Shown here one piece after another: positions 1-8,189 of a DNA stretch of 23,780 nt. The notes under the pieces are model-generated. The model ran no database searches. It saw nothing but the letters and a program-made list of their open reading frames with translations, and was not told the DNA's origin. This DNA is from Suillus spraguei (lineage: Eukaryota; Basidiomycota; Agaricomycetes; Boletales; Suillaceae): NCBI GenBank assembly GCA_016800925.1, contig JABCPU010000854.1:1-23780 (forward strand), in the 5' to 3' direction. Position numbers and translations under genes: made by a program. Position 1 is the first letter of the stretch. The number at the start of each line of letters is the position of its first letter.

Positions 1-963
1 AAATTTATAGTTCGCGGTGCCCGAGTGAGTGTCTTTTGAGAGCAACTGTTCGGAACCCTTCGAGCTGCGTACAATGAGAACCACAATACGAGCCGTCATG
101 ACGCAGCTTACCGCACTGGAACAACCCCCGCTAAGAATTCGACCATCTTGATCGCATGACTCCGTTGACTGTAGAAGAAGTCGAGGCCGTCTCTGACCTC
201 TTTGACGGATATTGTATCCTTTTGCGTCCCGTGCTTCAGAATTAGCTGCTCCAGGTATAAAAATGTTCGTTTGTGGGAGACTTTCTGCCGCACTTGTACA
301 AGTGCTTTCCACGTATTTTTCGCCGCAAGCTTAGTGCAGTCAGGGCATTGTCCGTGCTGGACAAGATATTCGATCTCGAAGATTTGCTCCAGTATCGTCG
401 ACGTCAGAACCTGATGGATGTGAGCAGTATATGATATTCTCCAACAGACTGCATACCTCCTTCTGGATCGTCAATGAAACTCGTAATCGCTTCGAGTGAG
501 GCTCCGTCCATATGAAGTGAGCTTCTGTCAACCGGACTTTATTCAAGCCCTTGAGTCTCTTCAGACAGATCGCCAGCAATTCTTGGGATTCTGGTCGAGC
601 TAGAGTCCAAGTTTGAGGGGGCGATAGAAAACGCTCGCAATTTCTACAAAATGAGACAGAGGCTGATCATCGTGATCAGTGCTGTTCATCATGGTGCTCA
701 AAAAGTTCGGGACAACACACACTGCTTTGGGATGCCCTCGGTTATATCTACGCTATATACATGTGAGCGCTCTCAGGTCATGATCTTGCGATATCCAATG
801 ATACTCACGTATTCCGAAGACATGCCACACATAAATTGGCGGAATTTGGGACAATCGGTGTTCCTGATGCATCGGGGTCAGCAAAGAGATATCTGAAGAT
901 GAAAGACTTGCCACAATCAGCACAGAGCACACGATGAACAGCTGGTCCTGGAACAAATTCCAT
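1..963 (-). CDS. NMD3: 60S ribosomal export protein NMD3, N-terminal part (runs off left edge)
   Basis: NMD3 is the adaptor that carries the pre-60S ribosomal subunit from nucleus to cytoplasm via the CRM1 exportin. Six exons can be read: 963-912, 863-809, 752-721, 662-457, 410-112 and 64-1, giving the first 236 residues in one frame with no stop. Four CxxC pairs typical of the zinc-binding N-terminus are present (C14/C17, C29/C32, C52/C55, C137/C140). They are followed by family blocks such as FIWTEPHSKRLRVSLTIQKE, KNTWKALVQVRQKV and FLYLEQLILKHGTQKD. The start ATG opens MEFVPGPAVHRVLCADCG, usual for fungal NMD3. The first intron (911-864) starts GCAAGT and ends CATCAG: a GC-AG intron is the only reading that restores the conserved spacing between the first two CxxC pairs. 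The other introns are ordinary GT-AG. The remaining roughly 60% of the protein lies outside the window. Confidence 0.95.
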
Positions 964-1400
964 CTTCACGAGATGGTATGTAGTAAAAGTAAGCAGATGA
1001 TTACGGATCTGGATTTTTCAGTTTGCTATGTCATCAATGTGTCACACTTTCATCTCCTTATCGAGTACATAATCTCGCGTGAACACAAGCCTATCTGCTA
1101 GTTCAATTTCTTTGTCTGAGTCTCTATGCAGATTGTCTGCTCACAATCAGACTACTTCCTTCGCAGGCATTGCGATGTATTGTACACACGAGAAACACAT
1201 TATTTAATACTTGAATTAGTTTTTTTTTAAAAACATCATTGGTTTCAATTAAGCATTTATTACATAATCTATACGTATCGCGTCGCGATTAATATTGAAG
1301 GTTTGAACCTTTCACTCCGAGTCCCTTACTACTAGTCGCGTGTTCATCTCTTCAACCCTCTGAGCCCTCAGTTTTTAGTGTTTATTTCTAGTCTATTTGA
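964..1400. promoter_or_regulatory. Divergent intergenic region between NMD3 and the RNase H1-N-domain gene
   Basis: About 440 bases separate the NMD3 start codon (minus) from the RNase H1-N-domain gene (plus), so both promoters should lie here. A run of nine T followed by five A sits near 1221-1234, a typical poly(dA:dT) nucleosome-free tract. No clear TATA box stands out for NMD3. No gene or RNA could be supported. Confidence 0.4.
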
Positions 1401-3119
1401 TGGGGAAAATCGTATGTGGTGGTCGTGGGTTGGAAGCCAGGTATATATCCGAATTGGTAGGTTGAAATCCCTACTCTCGCAAATTCAACGCGTCGACGCG
1501 CAATGATATGTTGGCGTACGCCAATTCCTTATGAATCTCTGAAGCTCATACGCTCTTCAGGATAGAATGTAAGGGACAAATCAAAAATGTTCCACATGCT
1601 GTTCATCAAAGCTTTGATACGTACGAGGAAGCTTTTGCAGTATGGCAAGGAGCCTTGCAGAGGGGTGAAGTGGAGGCTGTCCGACCAAATGCAAGCGCTG
1701 CGCCAGCTTCCACTACTAGAGTCAAGAATGAGATGGGTGGTAACATGTACCAGCCGGTGACTCCGAGCAGAATGGATCGCGCTGCCGGTGCTCGTACTGT
1801 GCAATTGTGCCAGTCGCTATGGGATGATCTATCCCTACTGAATTCTCCACCCAAAATGTTGCCACCAGAACCGCCAACTGGGGTGACCCAGTACGCAGAC
1901 CTACAAGGTGATCCATGGCTTCAGCCAGAAAGAGGATTATCACCCCGAGTCATCATGGAGGATACATCCTACACATCTTCAAGTTCTTGCGTAAATGAAG
2001 CGTCACATTTACTGATGAGATCCCGCCCCACTCGTATCAAAAGGGTCGAAACTTCTCCCACCTTATCCGTGATGTCCATAGAGGAAAAAATATACCCTCG
2101 AGATGTACGTCGACAGGCGACCGCTCCTGCGTCATTCGAGACAGGAGCGCGGTACCCTACTCTTGAAGAGATATGCAAAGGTCAGGACTTGGATCCTCGC
2201 GTCATGATTCCGCCTTCAAGAACATTTGATCCTGCAAAGGTCAAACCTCGTCCAGGGGCTATTTCCACTCGCAGAAAGAATGGCCAGGTACATGCAGAAT
2301 CGACGAGTCCTGATTATTCTACAACACATCTTGCACAAAATCGTCTGCCAGCCACTGATTATCCAGAAGAAGACGGACAATCTATTCCCTTTCTCCCACG
2401 ACATCGAGTTGCTAACAAAGGGAAGAGTCGAGTACCTGCAGATGCTGTAACTGAAGCACCGCATGCATCTAGTTATGTTTCATCCAGCAATCGGCATTCG
2501 TGCTCACAGTCACACCATGTTCAAGAAGTCTACTCGCCTGATAGGCCTGAACAGCGCAGTGTTGTTGTCGTGCACTGTCCACCAGGGAAGGGCTGCTGCC
2601 ATAGGCATTGTGACAGTGCGTCTGTCTGTGCCGGAGTAATGAATGGACGGGTTCAATCACGTTATGTCGACGCTGGTGTCTCTCCTATGACATCATGTGT
2701 GAGCTTGACTCGCACAAAATCCGGTGTACAGGATCCCGGAGCGCGGGTCTCTGATACTTCAAGTGGGCGGGGGTCCCGTTCTTTTTTAGGATTTTCCTCC
2801 TCTCCTCAAGTTTCACATAACAATTACGCTGTCGAATCAGACGTCCGTTCTCCATTTGCACGAGGGGCGAGACTCCCATCAAGCCTGTCCGAGTAAGTGG
2901 CCGCTCTGTGGCATTACATTTTCGTCGCGGCGCGACCGTGTGCCCGTAGCCATCATGCTGGATTATTTTTTCTTATCACCCATTTTGGACACTGTTGTGA
3001 ATGTTCGATGCCCGTTACTCATCAATTCTTCGTCTAGGCTGTCGATATTCGGGCGACCATCCCCTGTAATGCAGGGATCGCCTGCGAGGGGTAGGCACCG
3101 CAGCGTGGTGATCAATTGA
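1401..3119 (+). CDS. Fungal protein with RNase H1 N-terminal (viroplasmin-like) domain; 5' end unclear
   Basis: The N-terminus carries the small RNase H1 N-terminal domain (Pfam Cauli_VI type), which binds RNA/DNA hybrids or dsRNA in RNase H1. Exon 1 (1401-1456) encodes SYVVVVGWKPGIYPNW across intron 1457-1560. Exon 2 (from 1561) continues IECKGQIKNVPHAVHQ and FDTYEEAFAVW, together the GxxPGIYxxWxEC...FxxYEEAxxxW pattern. The rest (to 2892) is Ser/Pro/Arg-rich and probably disordered, with a Cys-His cluster HCPPGKGCCHRHC at 2573-2611. A GTAAGT donor at 2893 and a CTAG acceptor at 3036-3037 allow a last exon 3038-3119 ending RSVVIN; without that splice the protein stops at 2896. With three exons the frame is about 489 codons. 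Odd point: in the domain's frame a TGA (1398-1400) precedes exon 1 and no ATG follows. The only nearby ATG (1400) is one frame off, separated by a GGGG-AAAA run. Domain call is good; start and function are unknown. Confidence 0.7.
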
Positions 3120-3504
3120 ACATGATATGGGATAAGTTCAAGCTTTGTCCATCGGAAGGTGGTTGTTGTCGATGTAGATTGTTGTTTATATTGGTCTTGC
3201 GCTGTTCGAGACTTGAAGGATCTTGATTCTGATATTGGCTTGACTGGCATAGTAGTAGGCTTCTTAGTGGCACCAGCCTTTAATGACACATTTCATGTAC
3301 TCGGTCAAAAAAGTAGAGGGGTGTAAAGTAAACTTTTTGCAACATGACATGGTAATGGTCGAACGCTGACAAATGAATTTTGAAATCAACGACTAATCAC
3401 AGGATTTCTCACGCCACAGACGCCCTCTGGACCCGAAAACCGAGTCACGACATGGTAGTGAGAGTCTGGATCTCAGGATATATCCCTAACACTACAAATT
3501 CAAC
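3120..3504. other. Intergenic stretch, no gene seen
   Basis: This is the downstream region of the RNase H1-N-domain gene. A minus-strand open frame (2963-3289) runs across the last exon of that gene and has no recognisable motif, so it is treated as a shadow. Nothing else could be supported. Confidence 0.4.
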
Positions 3505-3780
3505 AACAGCCTTGCCACGAGGGGTACCCAGGAGAGGTTGAATGATACTCCTTGTGCGTTGTGCATGGGTAGGATCTTCAAGAAAACTAGCGACTACTGG
3601 ACAACTCGAATGCCTGGATTACAACCGGCAAGAAGCACATGCTGTGCCATAAACTTGTCATGGTGATACTCGCCCGGCGAACGCAAGACATCCTCAATTG
3701 AGTGTAGTCACAGCCACCTTGCCGCCCGGAAGTCGTGTGTTCTAGCAGAGCAAACGCTTACTACCTGTTCGTTGTAAATC
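3505..3780 (+). pseudogene. Inverted relic of the DUO1 3' end and downstream flank
   Basis: This stretch matches, in reverse orientation, the last coding bases and 3' flank of the DUO1 copy at 6176-7254. It begins with a form of the terminal exon (ACAGCCTTGCCACGAGGGG, the codons for ALPRG). It then follows the reverse complement of about 5945-6175, with scattered substitutions and small indels. The DUO1 stop region is altered, and the reading frame that is open downstream of DUO1 copy 1 is interrupted here by a TAG. I see no DUO1 exons 1-3 nearby, so only a 3' fragment was copied or survived. It lies on the opposite strand to both other DUO1 copies. Confidence 0.7.
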
Positions 3781-4031
3781 GTCATCATCTTATTTCGCAG
3801 ATTTTAGACGAAGACTGAAGTGGAAGTGATCGAAAAGGTATTTCCTCATCATTATTTGTGTCGAGTCTAGTTTGTGGCACTGTTCAATTATTTATGCATG
3901 CACAAGTCAATGGACAAAGATGCAAATGAGTCATACTACCAGCTAATACTGAAGTTCTGAACCCCTTTTAACGTGAATTGTGATATTAGACGACAATCGC
4001 CAATGATTTTCTCGATGCCGATCTTCTTGCT

Positions 4032-4251
4032 TATAAAGTCGTGCAACTGTGTATCAATTCCGGTTCGTGTTCTGAATCTGACTGTTCTCCCCTTCGTTCG
4101 TTAGATATACTTCTACGTCGAAATGGCGCTCGCTGCCTCGAAGGGTAATATTTGCGACAAAGTCATCAAGTACATCGATGCTGAAATTCCTAATGGTCAT
4201 TCCCTTACTACAGAAAAGCAAACTTTGACTAAAGAACACCAATTAATATGA
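4032..4251 (+). CDS. Possible short gene: TATA box and 42-codon ORF, unidentified
   Basis: A good TATA box (TATAAAG, 4032-4038) is followed about 85 bases later by ATG GCG CTC GCT GCC at 4123. The frame is 42 codons, ending TGA at 4249-4251. The peptide starts MALAASKGNICDKVIKYIDA and has no motif I recognise. The spacing from TATA box to ATG is like that of the Kre9-like genes in this window. The last codons overlap the downstream flank shared by the Kre9-like copies, and unit B has no equivalent TATA-ATG arrangement. It may be a truncated 5' exon of another gene brought in with the rearrangement, or chance. Confidence 0.2.
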
Positions 4252-4550
4252 ATTTACAGTACAAGGGATGCAGCGCAGTATTTATCGATACAACAAGTGA
4301 CACCACCTGTACGACAAAAAAAGCCAAGATTAACTAAAAGAATATTAATACGAATTTAAGCGTAATTGAAGTGTTCGAATTATGTAAATAAGTCCAATGG
4401 GATGCCAATTATCCATGTCCAAGTCCATTGCCTAAATCCGTTATTGGCTCCATAACAACCACCCCAACGTCAAATGGGTGCACCTCTTCCCTTCCATTTT
4501 TCATTCTCGTTCGACATTTTATCACATTCATTGAAAACACTTGAAGTAGC

Positions 4551-5016
4551 TCATGTGGCTGCAACAATCGGGAACTCTTCACTGAAGTTCCCAGAGTCGC
4601 CGAATACTGAATTAACCGTTAGCTTTCTGAGCCTCGTTAAGATAGCGTGACACAGGACACTCACATACGATCATGTACTCCCCAGGGGGCGTGTCGGCAG
4701 GGACCGTGACTTCAGTTTGACCACTAGAAAGCTCAAATCCAGATGCGATGGGATTTGATTGGGTTGCATCACCCTGGCGAAGGTATATCTGGCCAATAGG
4801 GTTGGTCACCTGGGAGGGTTCTGAGGACGTATCCCAGGTGACAAGGAATGTCCCTCCGACAGTCCATGTGGAGGCAGATGTAGGGCAGGTGATTTTTGGT
4901 ACCCAGACATCACGCTGCATCACGGCAGAAACAGGTGCACCTGATACGCACGAGAGAAGCGTAAGAAGCATGAAACATGAAGTGATAAGAGCACGGGGTG
5001 AAGTGTTGATAAACAT
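4551..5016 (-). CDS. Small secreted Kre9/Knh1-like protein, copy 1
   Basis: 135 residues from two exons (5016-4665 and 4606-4551) around a 58-base intron with GTGAGT donor and TTCAG acceptor. A signal peptide covers about residues 1-26 (MFINTSPRALITSCFMLLTL then a small-residue cleavage zone). The rest is one Ig-like domain of the Kre9/Knh1 N-terminal type (Pfam PF10342 family): ITCPTSASTWTVGG, FLVTWDTSSEP, GQIYLRQGD, GFELSSGQTEVTVP and the closing block YMIVLFGDSGNFSEEFPI. That closing block exists only after splicing; without it the frame runs into the intron and stops at 4612. The protein ends at VAAT with no Ser/Thr-rich tail and no GPI signal, unlike longer family members, so it is probably freely secreted or wall-associated. 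Family proteins are linked to fungal cell-wall glucan; the exact role is unknown. Copies 2 and 3 lie at 10539 and 13938. Confidence 0.88.
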
Positions 5017-5081
5017 GATTAATCGTGAATACTTCGTTAAACTGAAGAAAGGTGACTGAGAGAATACGTTGGTGGACTTTA

Positions 5082-5089
5082 CTTATATA
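5082..5089 (-). promoter_or_regulatory. TATA box of Kre9-like copy 1
   Basis: TATATAAG on the minus strand, about 66 bases upstream of the ATG at 5016. The surrounding block (CAGTATATAAGTAAAGTCCA) is the same in all three Kre9-like copies, as is sequence running several hundred bases further upstream, so all three promoters share one origin. Confidence 0.7.
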
Positions 5090-5099
5090 CTGCCAGGCT

Positions 5100-6175
5100 C
5101 CAGCACAGCTGACCGCATGAGTGCTACGATGAGTGTTAGCCTTTGTCAGTGCGTCATTTAGTTACTACTGGCCGAAAATGCCGCCACCGGATCTCCACTA
5201 ACCAGTGCTGGTCATATACCTGAGACATGGCCGAACAAGGCCGGTAGTGCCCAGCCTCCGCATCAATGCGCTGATTTTACTTCCTCAAATGTGTATCTGC
5301 ATATTGGATCAGAGTTAGCATCGGATAGACCTGCTGTCTTAGAAGAGACTCATAATAGCAGAGGGGTATACTAAACATGGAGTGAACTTCAAATGGTCAC
5401 CGAGCCCGAGCAGCGAGCATCCGCGTCCGAGCATCGATATTATCGGTATTACCATGAAGCTGGCAATAATCTGTGATTTTATGTATGAGCTGGATCGTGA
5501 TGTGCAATAGATGATGTAAAACTTGCAAGAGAGACTCGGGTTTTGTACAGCCCTATCGGATCATGGCATCGGAGTCCCGCACTAGTCGGTCAATAAACTG
5601 CTGACTTTCGTAGGTATGCTGATTATGGGAGCTCAGATAAGCCAACGGGCTTATACCCCGCTTGTTACGATATTTGAGCGCGCGAACTGCCCCAAAATGG
5701 CTGCTAATTGTCCGACGCCTGCTTGACACAATTGTGCTATGTATCTCCCTATAAAATTTCTACACATGTATTTTTACCGGGTAGTCTTGGTATATTGTCA
5801 ATAAATCTTTCAATTTCTTCGCATTTCCCTGGAGTAGTAATATCTATCGTTGTGCTGTATACACGTCATTGGAGCTCGAAAGGTATTGGAACAACACTAA
5901 CTTATCTACTGTGACCGTTATGATCCTATTCTTCAATACGACGTGAGGTAGCGTTTGCTCTGCTAGAATACACGACTTCCAGGCGGCAAGGTGGCCGTGG
6001 CTACACTCAATTGAGGATGTCCTGCGTAGCCGGGCGAGTATCGCCATGACAAGTCTATGGCACAGCATATGCTTCTTGCCGGTTGTAATCCAGGCATTCA
6101 ACTTGTCCAGTAGTCGCCAGTTTTCTTGAAGACCCCACTCATGCACAACGCGCAGGAAGTATGGCTCAACCTCTC
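5100..6175. other. Kre9-like copy 1 upstream region and DUO1 3' flank
   Basis: Bases 5100-5620 are the upstream region of the Kre9-like gene and are shared, with gaps, by copies 2 (11090-11345) and 3 (14490-15060). The common core near 5460-5600 begins GCTGGCAATAATCTGTGA. Bases 5700-6175 are the 3' flank of DUO1 and match 11740-12195. A minus-strand open frame of 100 codons (5844-6146) begins about 30 bases past the DUO1 stop. It includes ENWRLLDKLNAWITTGK, but its frame is broken in unit B and in the inverted relic, so I do not call it a gene. Confidence 0.5.
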
Positions 6176-7254
6176 CTAGCCTCTAGGTATCCCTCGTGGC
6201 AAGGCTGTTCCTCGACCTACAGATGAATCAGGTCTTGTTCCACTGCCTAAATTTCCAACATTTACAGTGACACTAGTTGATCGACTTCGAGGGATCGCCG
6301 ACCCGGCACTCACCGAGGCTGGTGTTTTATATGCAAAGAAAGAATACGGACGTGACCCAGTTGTCGTATTGCCATACCTGCACGAGGAACGCCTTTCGTA
6401 CCTCTTGCAGCTGCCGATTTTGCTGCTGCCCCTGTCCCGCGAACGCCTCGGACTCCACTTGACACGCCAGTGCCTCTGCCACGGGGAGCCTTTGTGGCTG
6501 CAACTTCACGTTGTGCACGTTCTTCTGCTTCGTGGCGAGCAGCTTCCTCCGCAGCCGCGCGCGCACGCTCTTCTGCTTCCCTTCGTTCCACCTCTTCCCG
6601 CTCAAGGCGTTTCTTTTCTAGTCGAGCCTGTTTGAAAGCCTCCTGTCGTTCTTGCTGAAGTAACTCCTCGTCCTTGAATTAAACGTTATCAACCACGAAG
6701 GGATCCAAAAGTCAGAGAGCTGTGAGAAAACCGCATCGCAAGCCGAACTATGGCATAGGGAGATACAAGGAAATGAAATGGCAAAGGAAATACAGCTTAC
6801 AGCCTCTGCGCCTTGCCATTGTTCATCGAAAATCAGCTTAGCCACATCTCGTCATTAAGTAATGCAAAAGACGCGTTCAGCTTCTTAAGAACGTAGAGAT
6901 CGCTCTGAAGTTTGTCCTCCCGTGCCTTTGCAGCAGCAACCCTCCCAATCACAGTTCTATCGACATCGTTTTCAGAGCCTTCGTCGTTTCTTTCTTCATA
7001 TTCATCGTCCTCTAATATCCTGCTTTGATCAGGCGAGAATGTTTGTGATGCTGTAGCAGTTCGTGCTAGTAGACTGAAACGTGGCCTATCATAAAAATGA
7101 AAAATTTCCGTGTCTTTATCTGAAAGTGAGAGCTCTGAAAGGGAAAGATCGGCGACACCAGAGCTCGTATGAAAAACGGAGTTGAATGGTTCGGGTAATG
7201 GCAGAAACCTGGCCAACAGTTGTGAATCATTGGCATCAGGAAGTAAAGACGCAT
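6176..7254 (-). pseudogene. DUO1: DUO1 copy 1, broken by two deletions
   Basis: A second copy of the DASH-complex gene DUO1, aligned along its length with the intact copy at 12196-13476. The last two exons are preserved exactly in layout (6672-6378 and 6318-6176, same lengths as in the intact gene) and are open. Two lesions break the front. First, just after the ATG (7252-7254), 22 bases present in the intact copy are missing, so the ATG is out of frame with the rest. Second, near 6849-6850, a 172-base deletion removes the end of exon 1, all of intron 1 and most of exon 2, fusing NASFALLND to a shifted frame that stops at 6833. The lost part includes most of the conserved Duo1 core. Splice sites and tail codons look little decayed, so loss may be fairly recent relative to the duplication. 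A functional protein is very unlikely. Confidence 0.88.
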
Positions 7255-7524
7255 CTTGCGATTAACAATAGTTCAGTGGACCCTGACAAATCAATCATAC
7301 AAATGCAAAAAGCTTTGATGCAAGTGATCGACAACCCACGAGGTCTCGCGATCGACATTTACAAAGTATGCAACACGTATGTATAGTGCTTGCATTTTTA
7401 TACCTGAATAAGTGTGAATGAAAATCGATTCGACTACAACCGGAAAATTGGAAATGACCGTTCCACGACTCACGGAGGGATGCGGAATTCTCCGAAATCC
7501 TTTCCTGTTCGGAACTCCTATATT

Positions 7525-7608
7525 CCAGACCACCGTGCTCTACTTCCAAGGCTTCCATTTCTGAGAACCTTTCTAGTAAGGTAAGTGCTTCCATTGACCT
7601 CCGAACAC
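7525..7608 (+). repeat. Inverted repeat, left arm
   Basis: About 84 bases that recur in reverse orientation at 9786-9870 with roughly a dozen differences. The arm starts CCAGACCACCGTGCTCTACT and ends CCTCCGAACAC. Read on the minus strand it contains an ATG and the codons EALEVEHGGLE. The two arms bound a 2.3 kb spacer lying between duplicated units A and B. Confidence 0.8.
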
Positions 7609-7623
7609 GACCATTCTAATGTG

Positions 7624-7943
7624 TCATGTAGATTTATTCCCGCTACCATGGGTTATGTCGTGTTTTACCACTGAAGCCTCATTCAAATCGGTTGTCTTCC
7701 TGCGTCTGTTGCTTTTGACCTTGGATCGTCTTCTTCTCTCGTCTTCTTCGATTGCTCGTTCGCTCTGCCATTTGGGCCGAAGTTCGCGTTTCGCTGAAAT
7801 CCCCATGGCTTCAGTGATTCATTGCCGTACTCACTACCGATGTCAAGTTCGAGGTCACGTGTGGTCTCCTGTTTGGGATGAACTGGATTGCTGCGTGGCC
7901 ATCGTTTTGCGGGAAGATAAGACTCCCGTCTCCAATCCTCCAT
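7624..7943 (-). CDS. Unidentified two-exon ORF (low support)
   Basis: On the minus strand ATG at 7943 opens MEDWRRESYLPAKRWPRSNP and continues to DLELDIG. A GTGAGT donor and TTTCAG acceptor 41 bases apart (intron about 7835-7795) join it to a charged segment, KRELRPKWQSERAIEEDERR, ending NKST at 7624. I recognise no family. The opposite strand also has open stretches, including FDLGSSSSLVFFDCSFALPF (from about 7714) and, after a possible CAG acceptor near 8021, a stretch with GNVSHIEPAADNGELELS. These have frame changes between them, and the true coding strand is not settled. It may be a decayed gene or transposon remnant within the inverted-repeat-bounded spacer. Confidence 0.25.
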
Positions 7944-8189
7944 GTCTGGCCTTCAAGGTGGTGACAGTGTCTCATTGTCCTCGTTTTTTTAATATCTGCT
8001 GATTTTCTTCTGTGTTTCCAGAAACTTCATATATACTTTGCGGTAATGTCAGTCATATTGAACCTGCTGCTGATAATGGCGAATTAGAATTATCTCAGTC
8101 CTCGTCCCTCGTCGGGGCAGTTTTATTGTCTCGTAAGTTTTCAACTTAGGAAGTCTCGTGAGTCATCAAGTGGAAGAGTTAGCTGTTAA

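Larger units (their letters stand above)
3880..7430. repeat. Duplicated unit A (Kre9-like copy 1 + DUO1 pseudogene)
   Basis: Large direct repeat, about 3.5 kb, paired with unit B (about 9940-13625). The left edge is seen where TTTATGCATGCACAAGTCAATGG (in pieces) occurs near 3890 and again near 9963. The right edge is seen at AATGAAAATCGAT near 7417-7429 and again near 13610-13622. Within it lie the Kre9-like gene, its promoter, an intervening 3' flank and DUO1, all on the minus strand. Similarity is patchy, with many substitutions and indels, so the duplication is not recent. Edges are approximate because they were found by eye. Confidence 0.8.

Noticed and set aside
2963..3289. Minus-strand 108-codon ORF
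   Set aside because: Overlaps the probable last exon of the RNase H1-N-domain gene, is low-complexity (Thr/Lys-rich) and shows no motif.
4748..5059. Plus-strand ORF of 103 codons opposite Kre9-like copy 1 (also opposite copies 2 and 3)
   Set aside because: Antisense shadow. The minus strand has the signal peptide, domain motifs, splice sites and TATA box.
5708..5914. Plus-strand ORF conserved in both units (also 11700-11960), sharing SSHFPGVVISIVVLY
   Set aside because: Conservation here reflects the DNA duplication. There is no start conserved between copies and no recognised domain, and the region is the DUO1 3' flank.
6267..6658. Plus-strand open frames opposite DUO1 copy 1 (122 and 62 codons), and their equivalents at 12297-12679
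   Set aside because: They are antisense to the Glu/Arg-rich DUO1 exon 3, whose repeated GAA/CGN codons leave the reverse frames open. The minus strand carries the conserved Duo1 motifs and splice sites.
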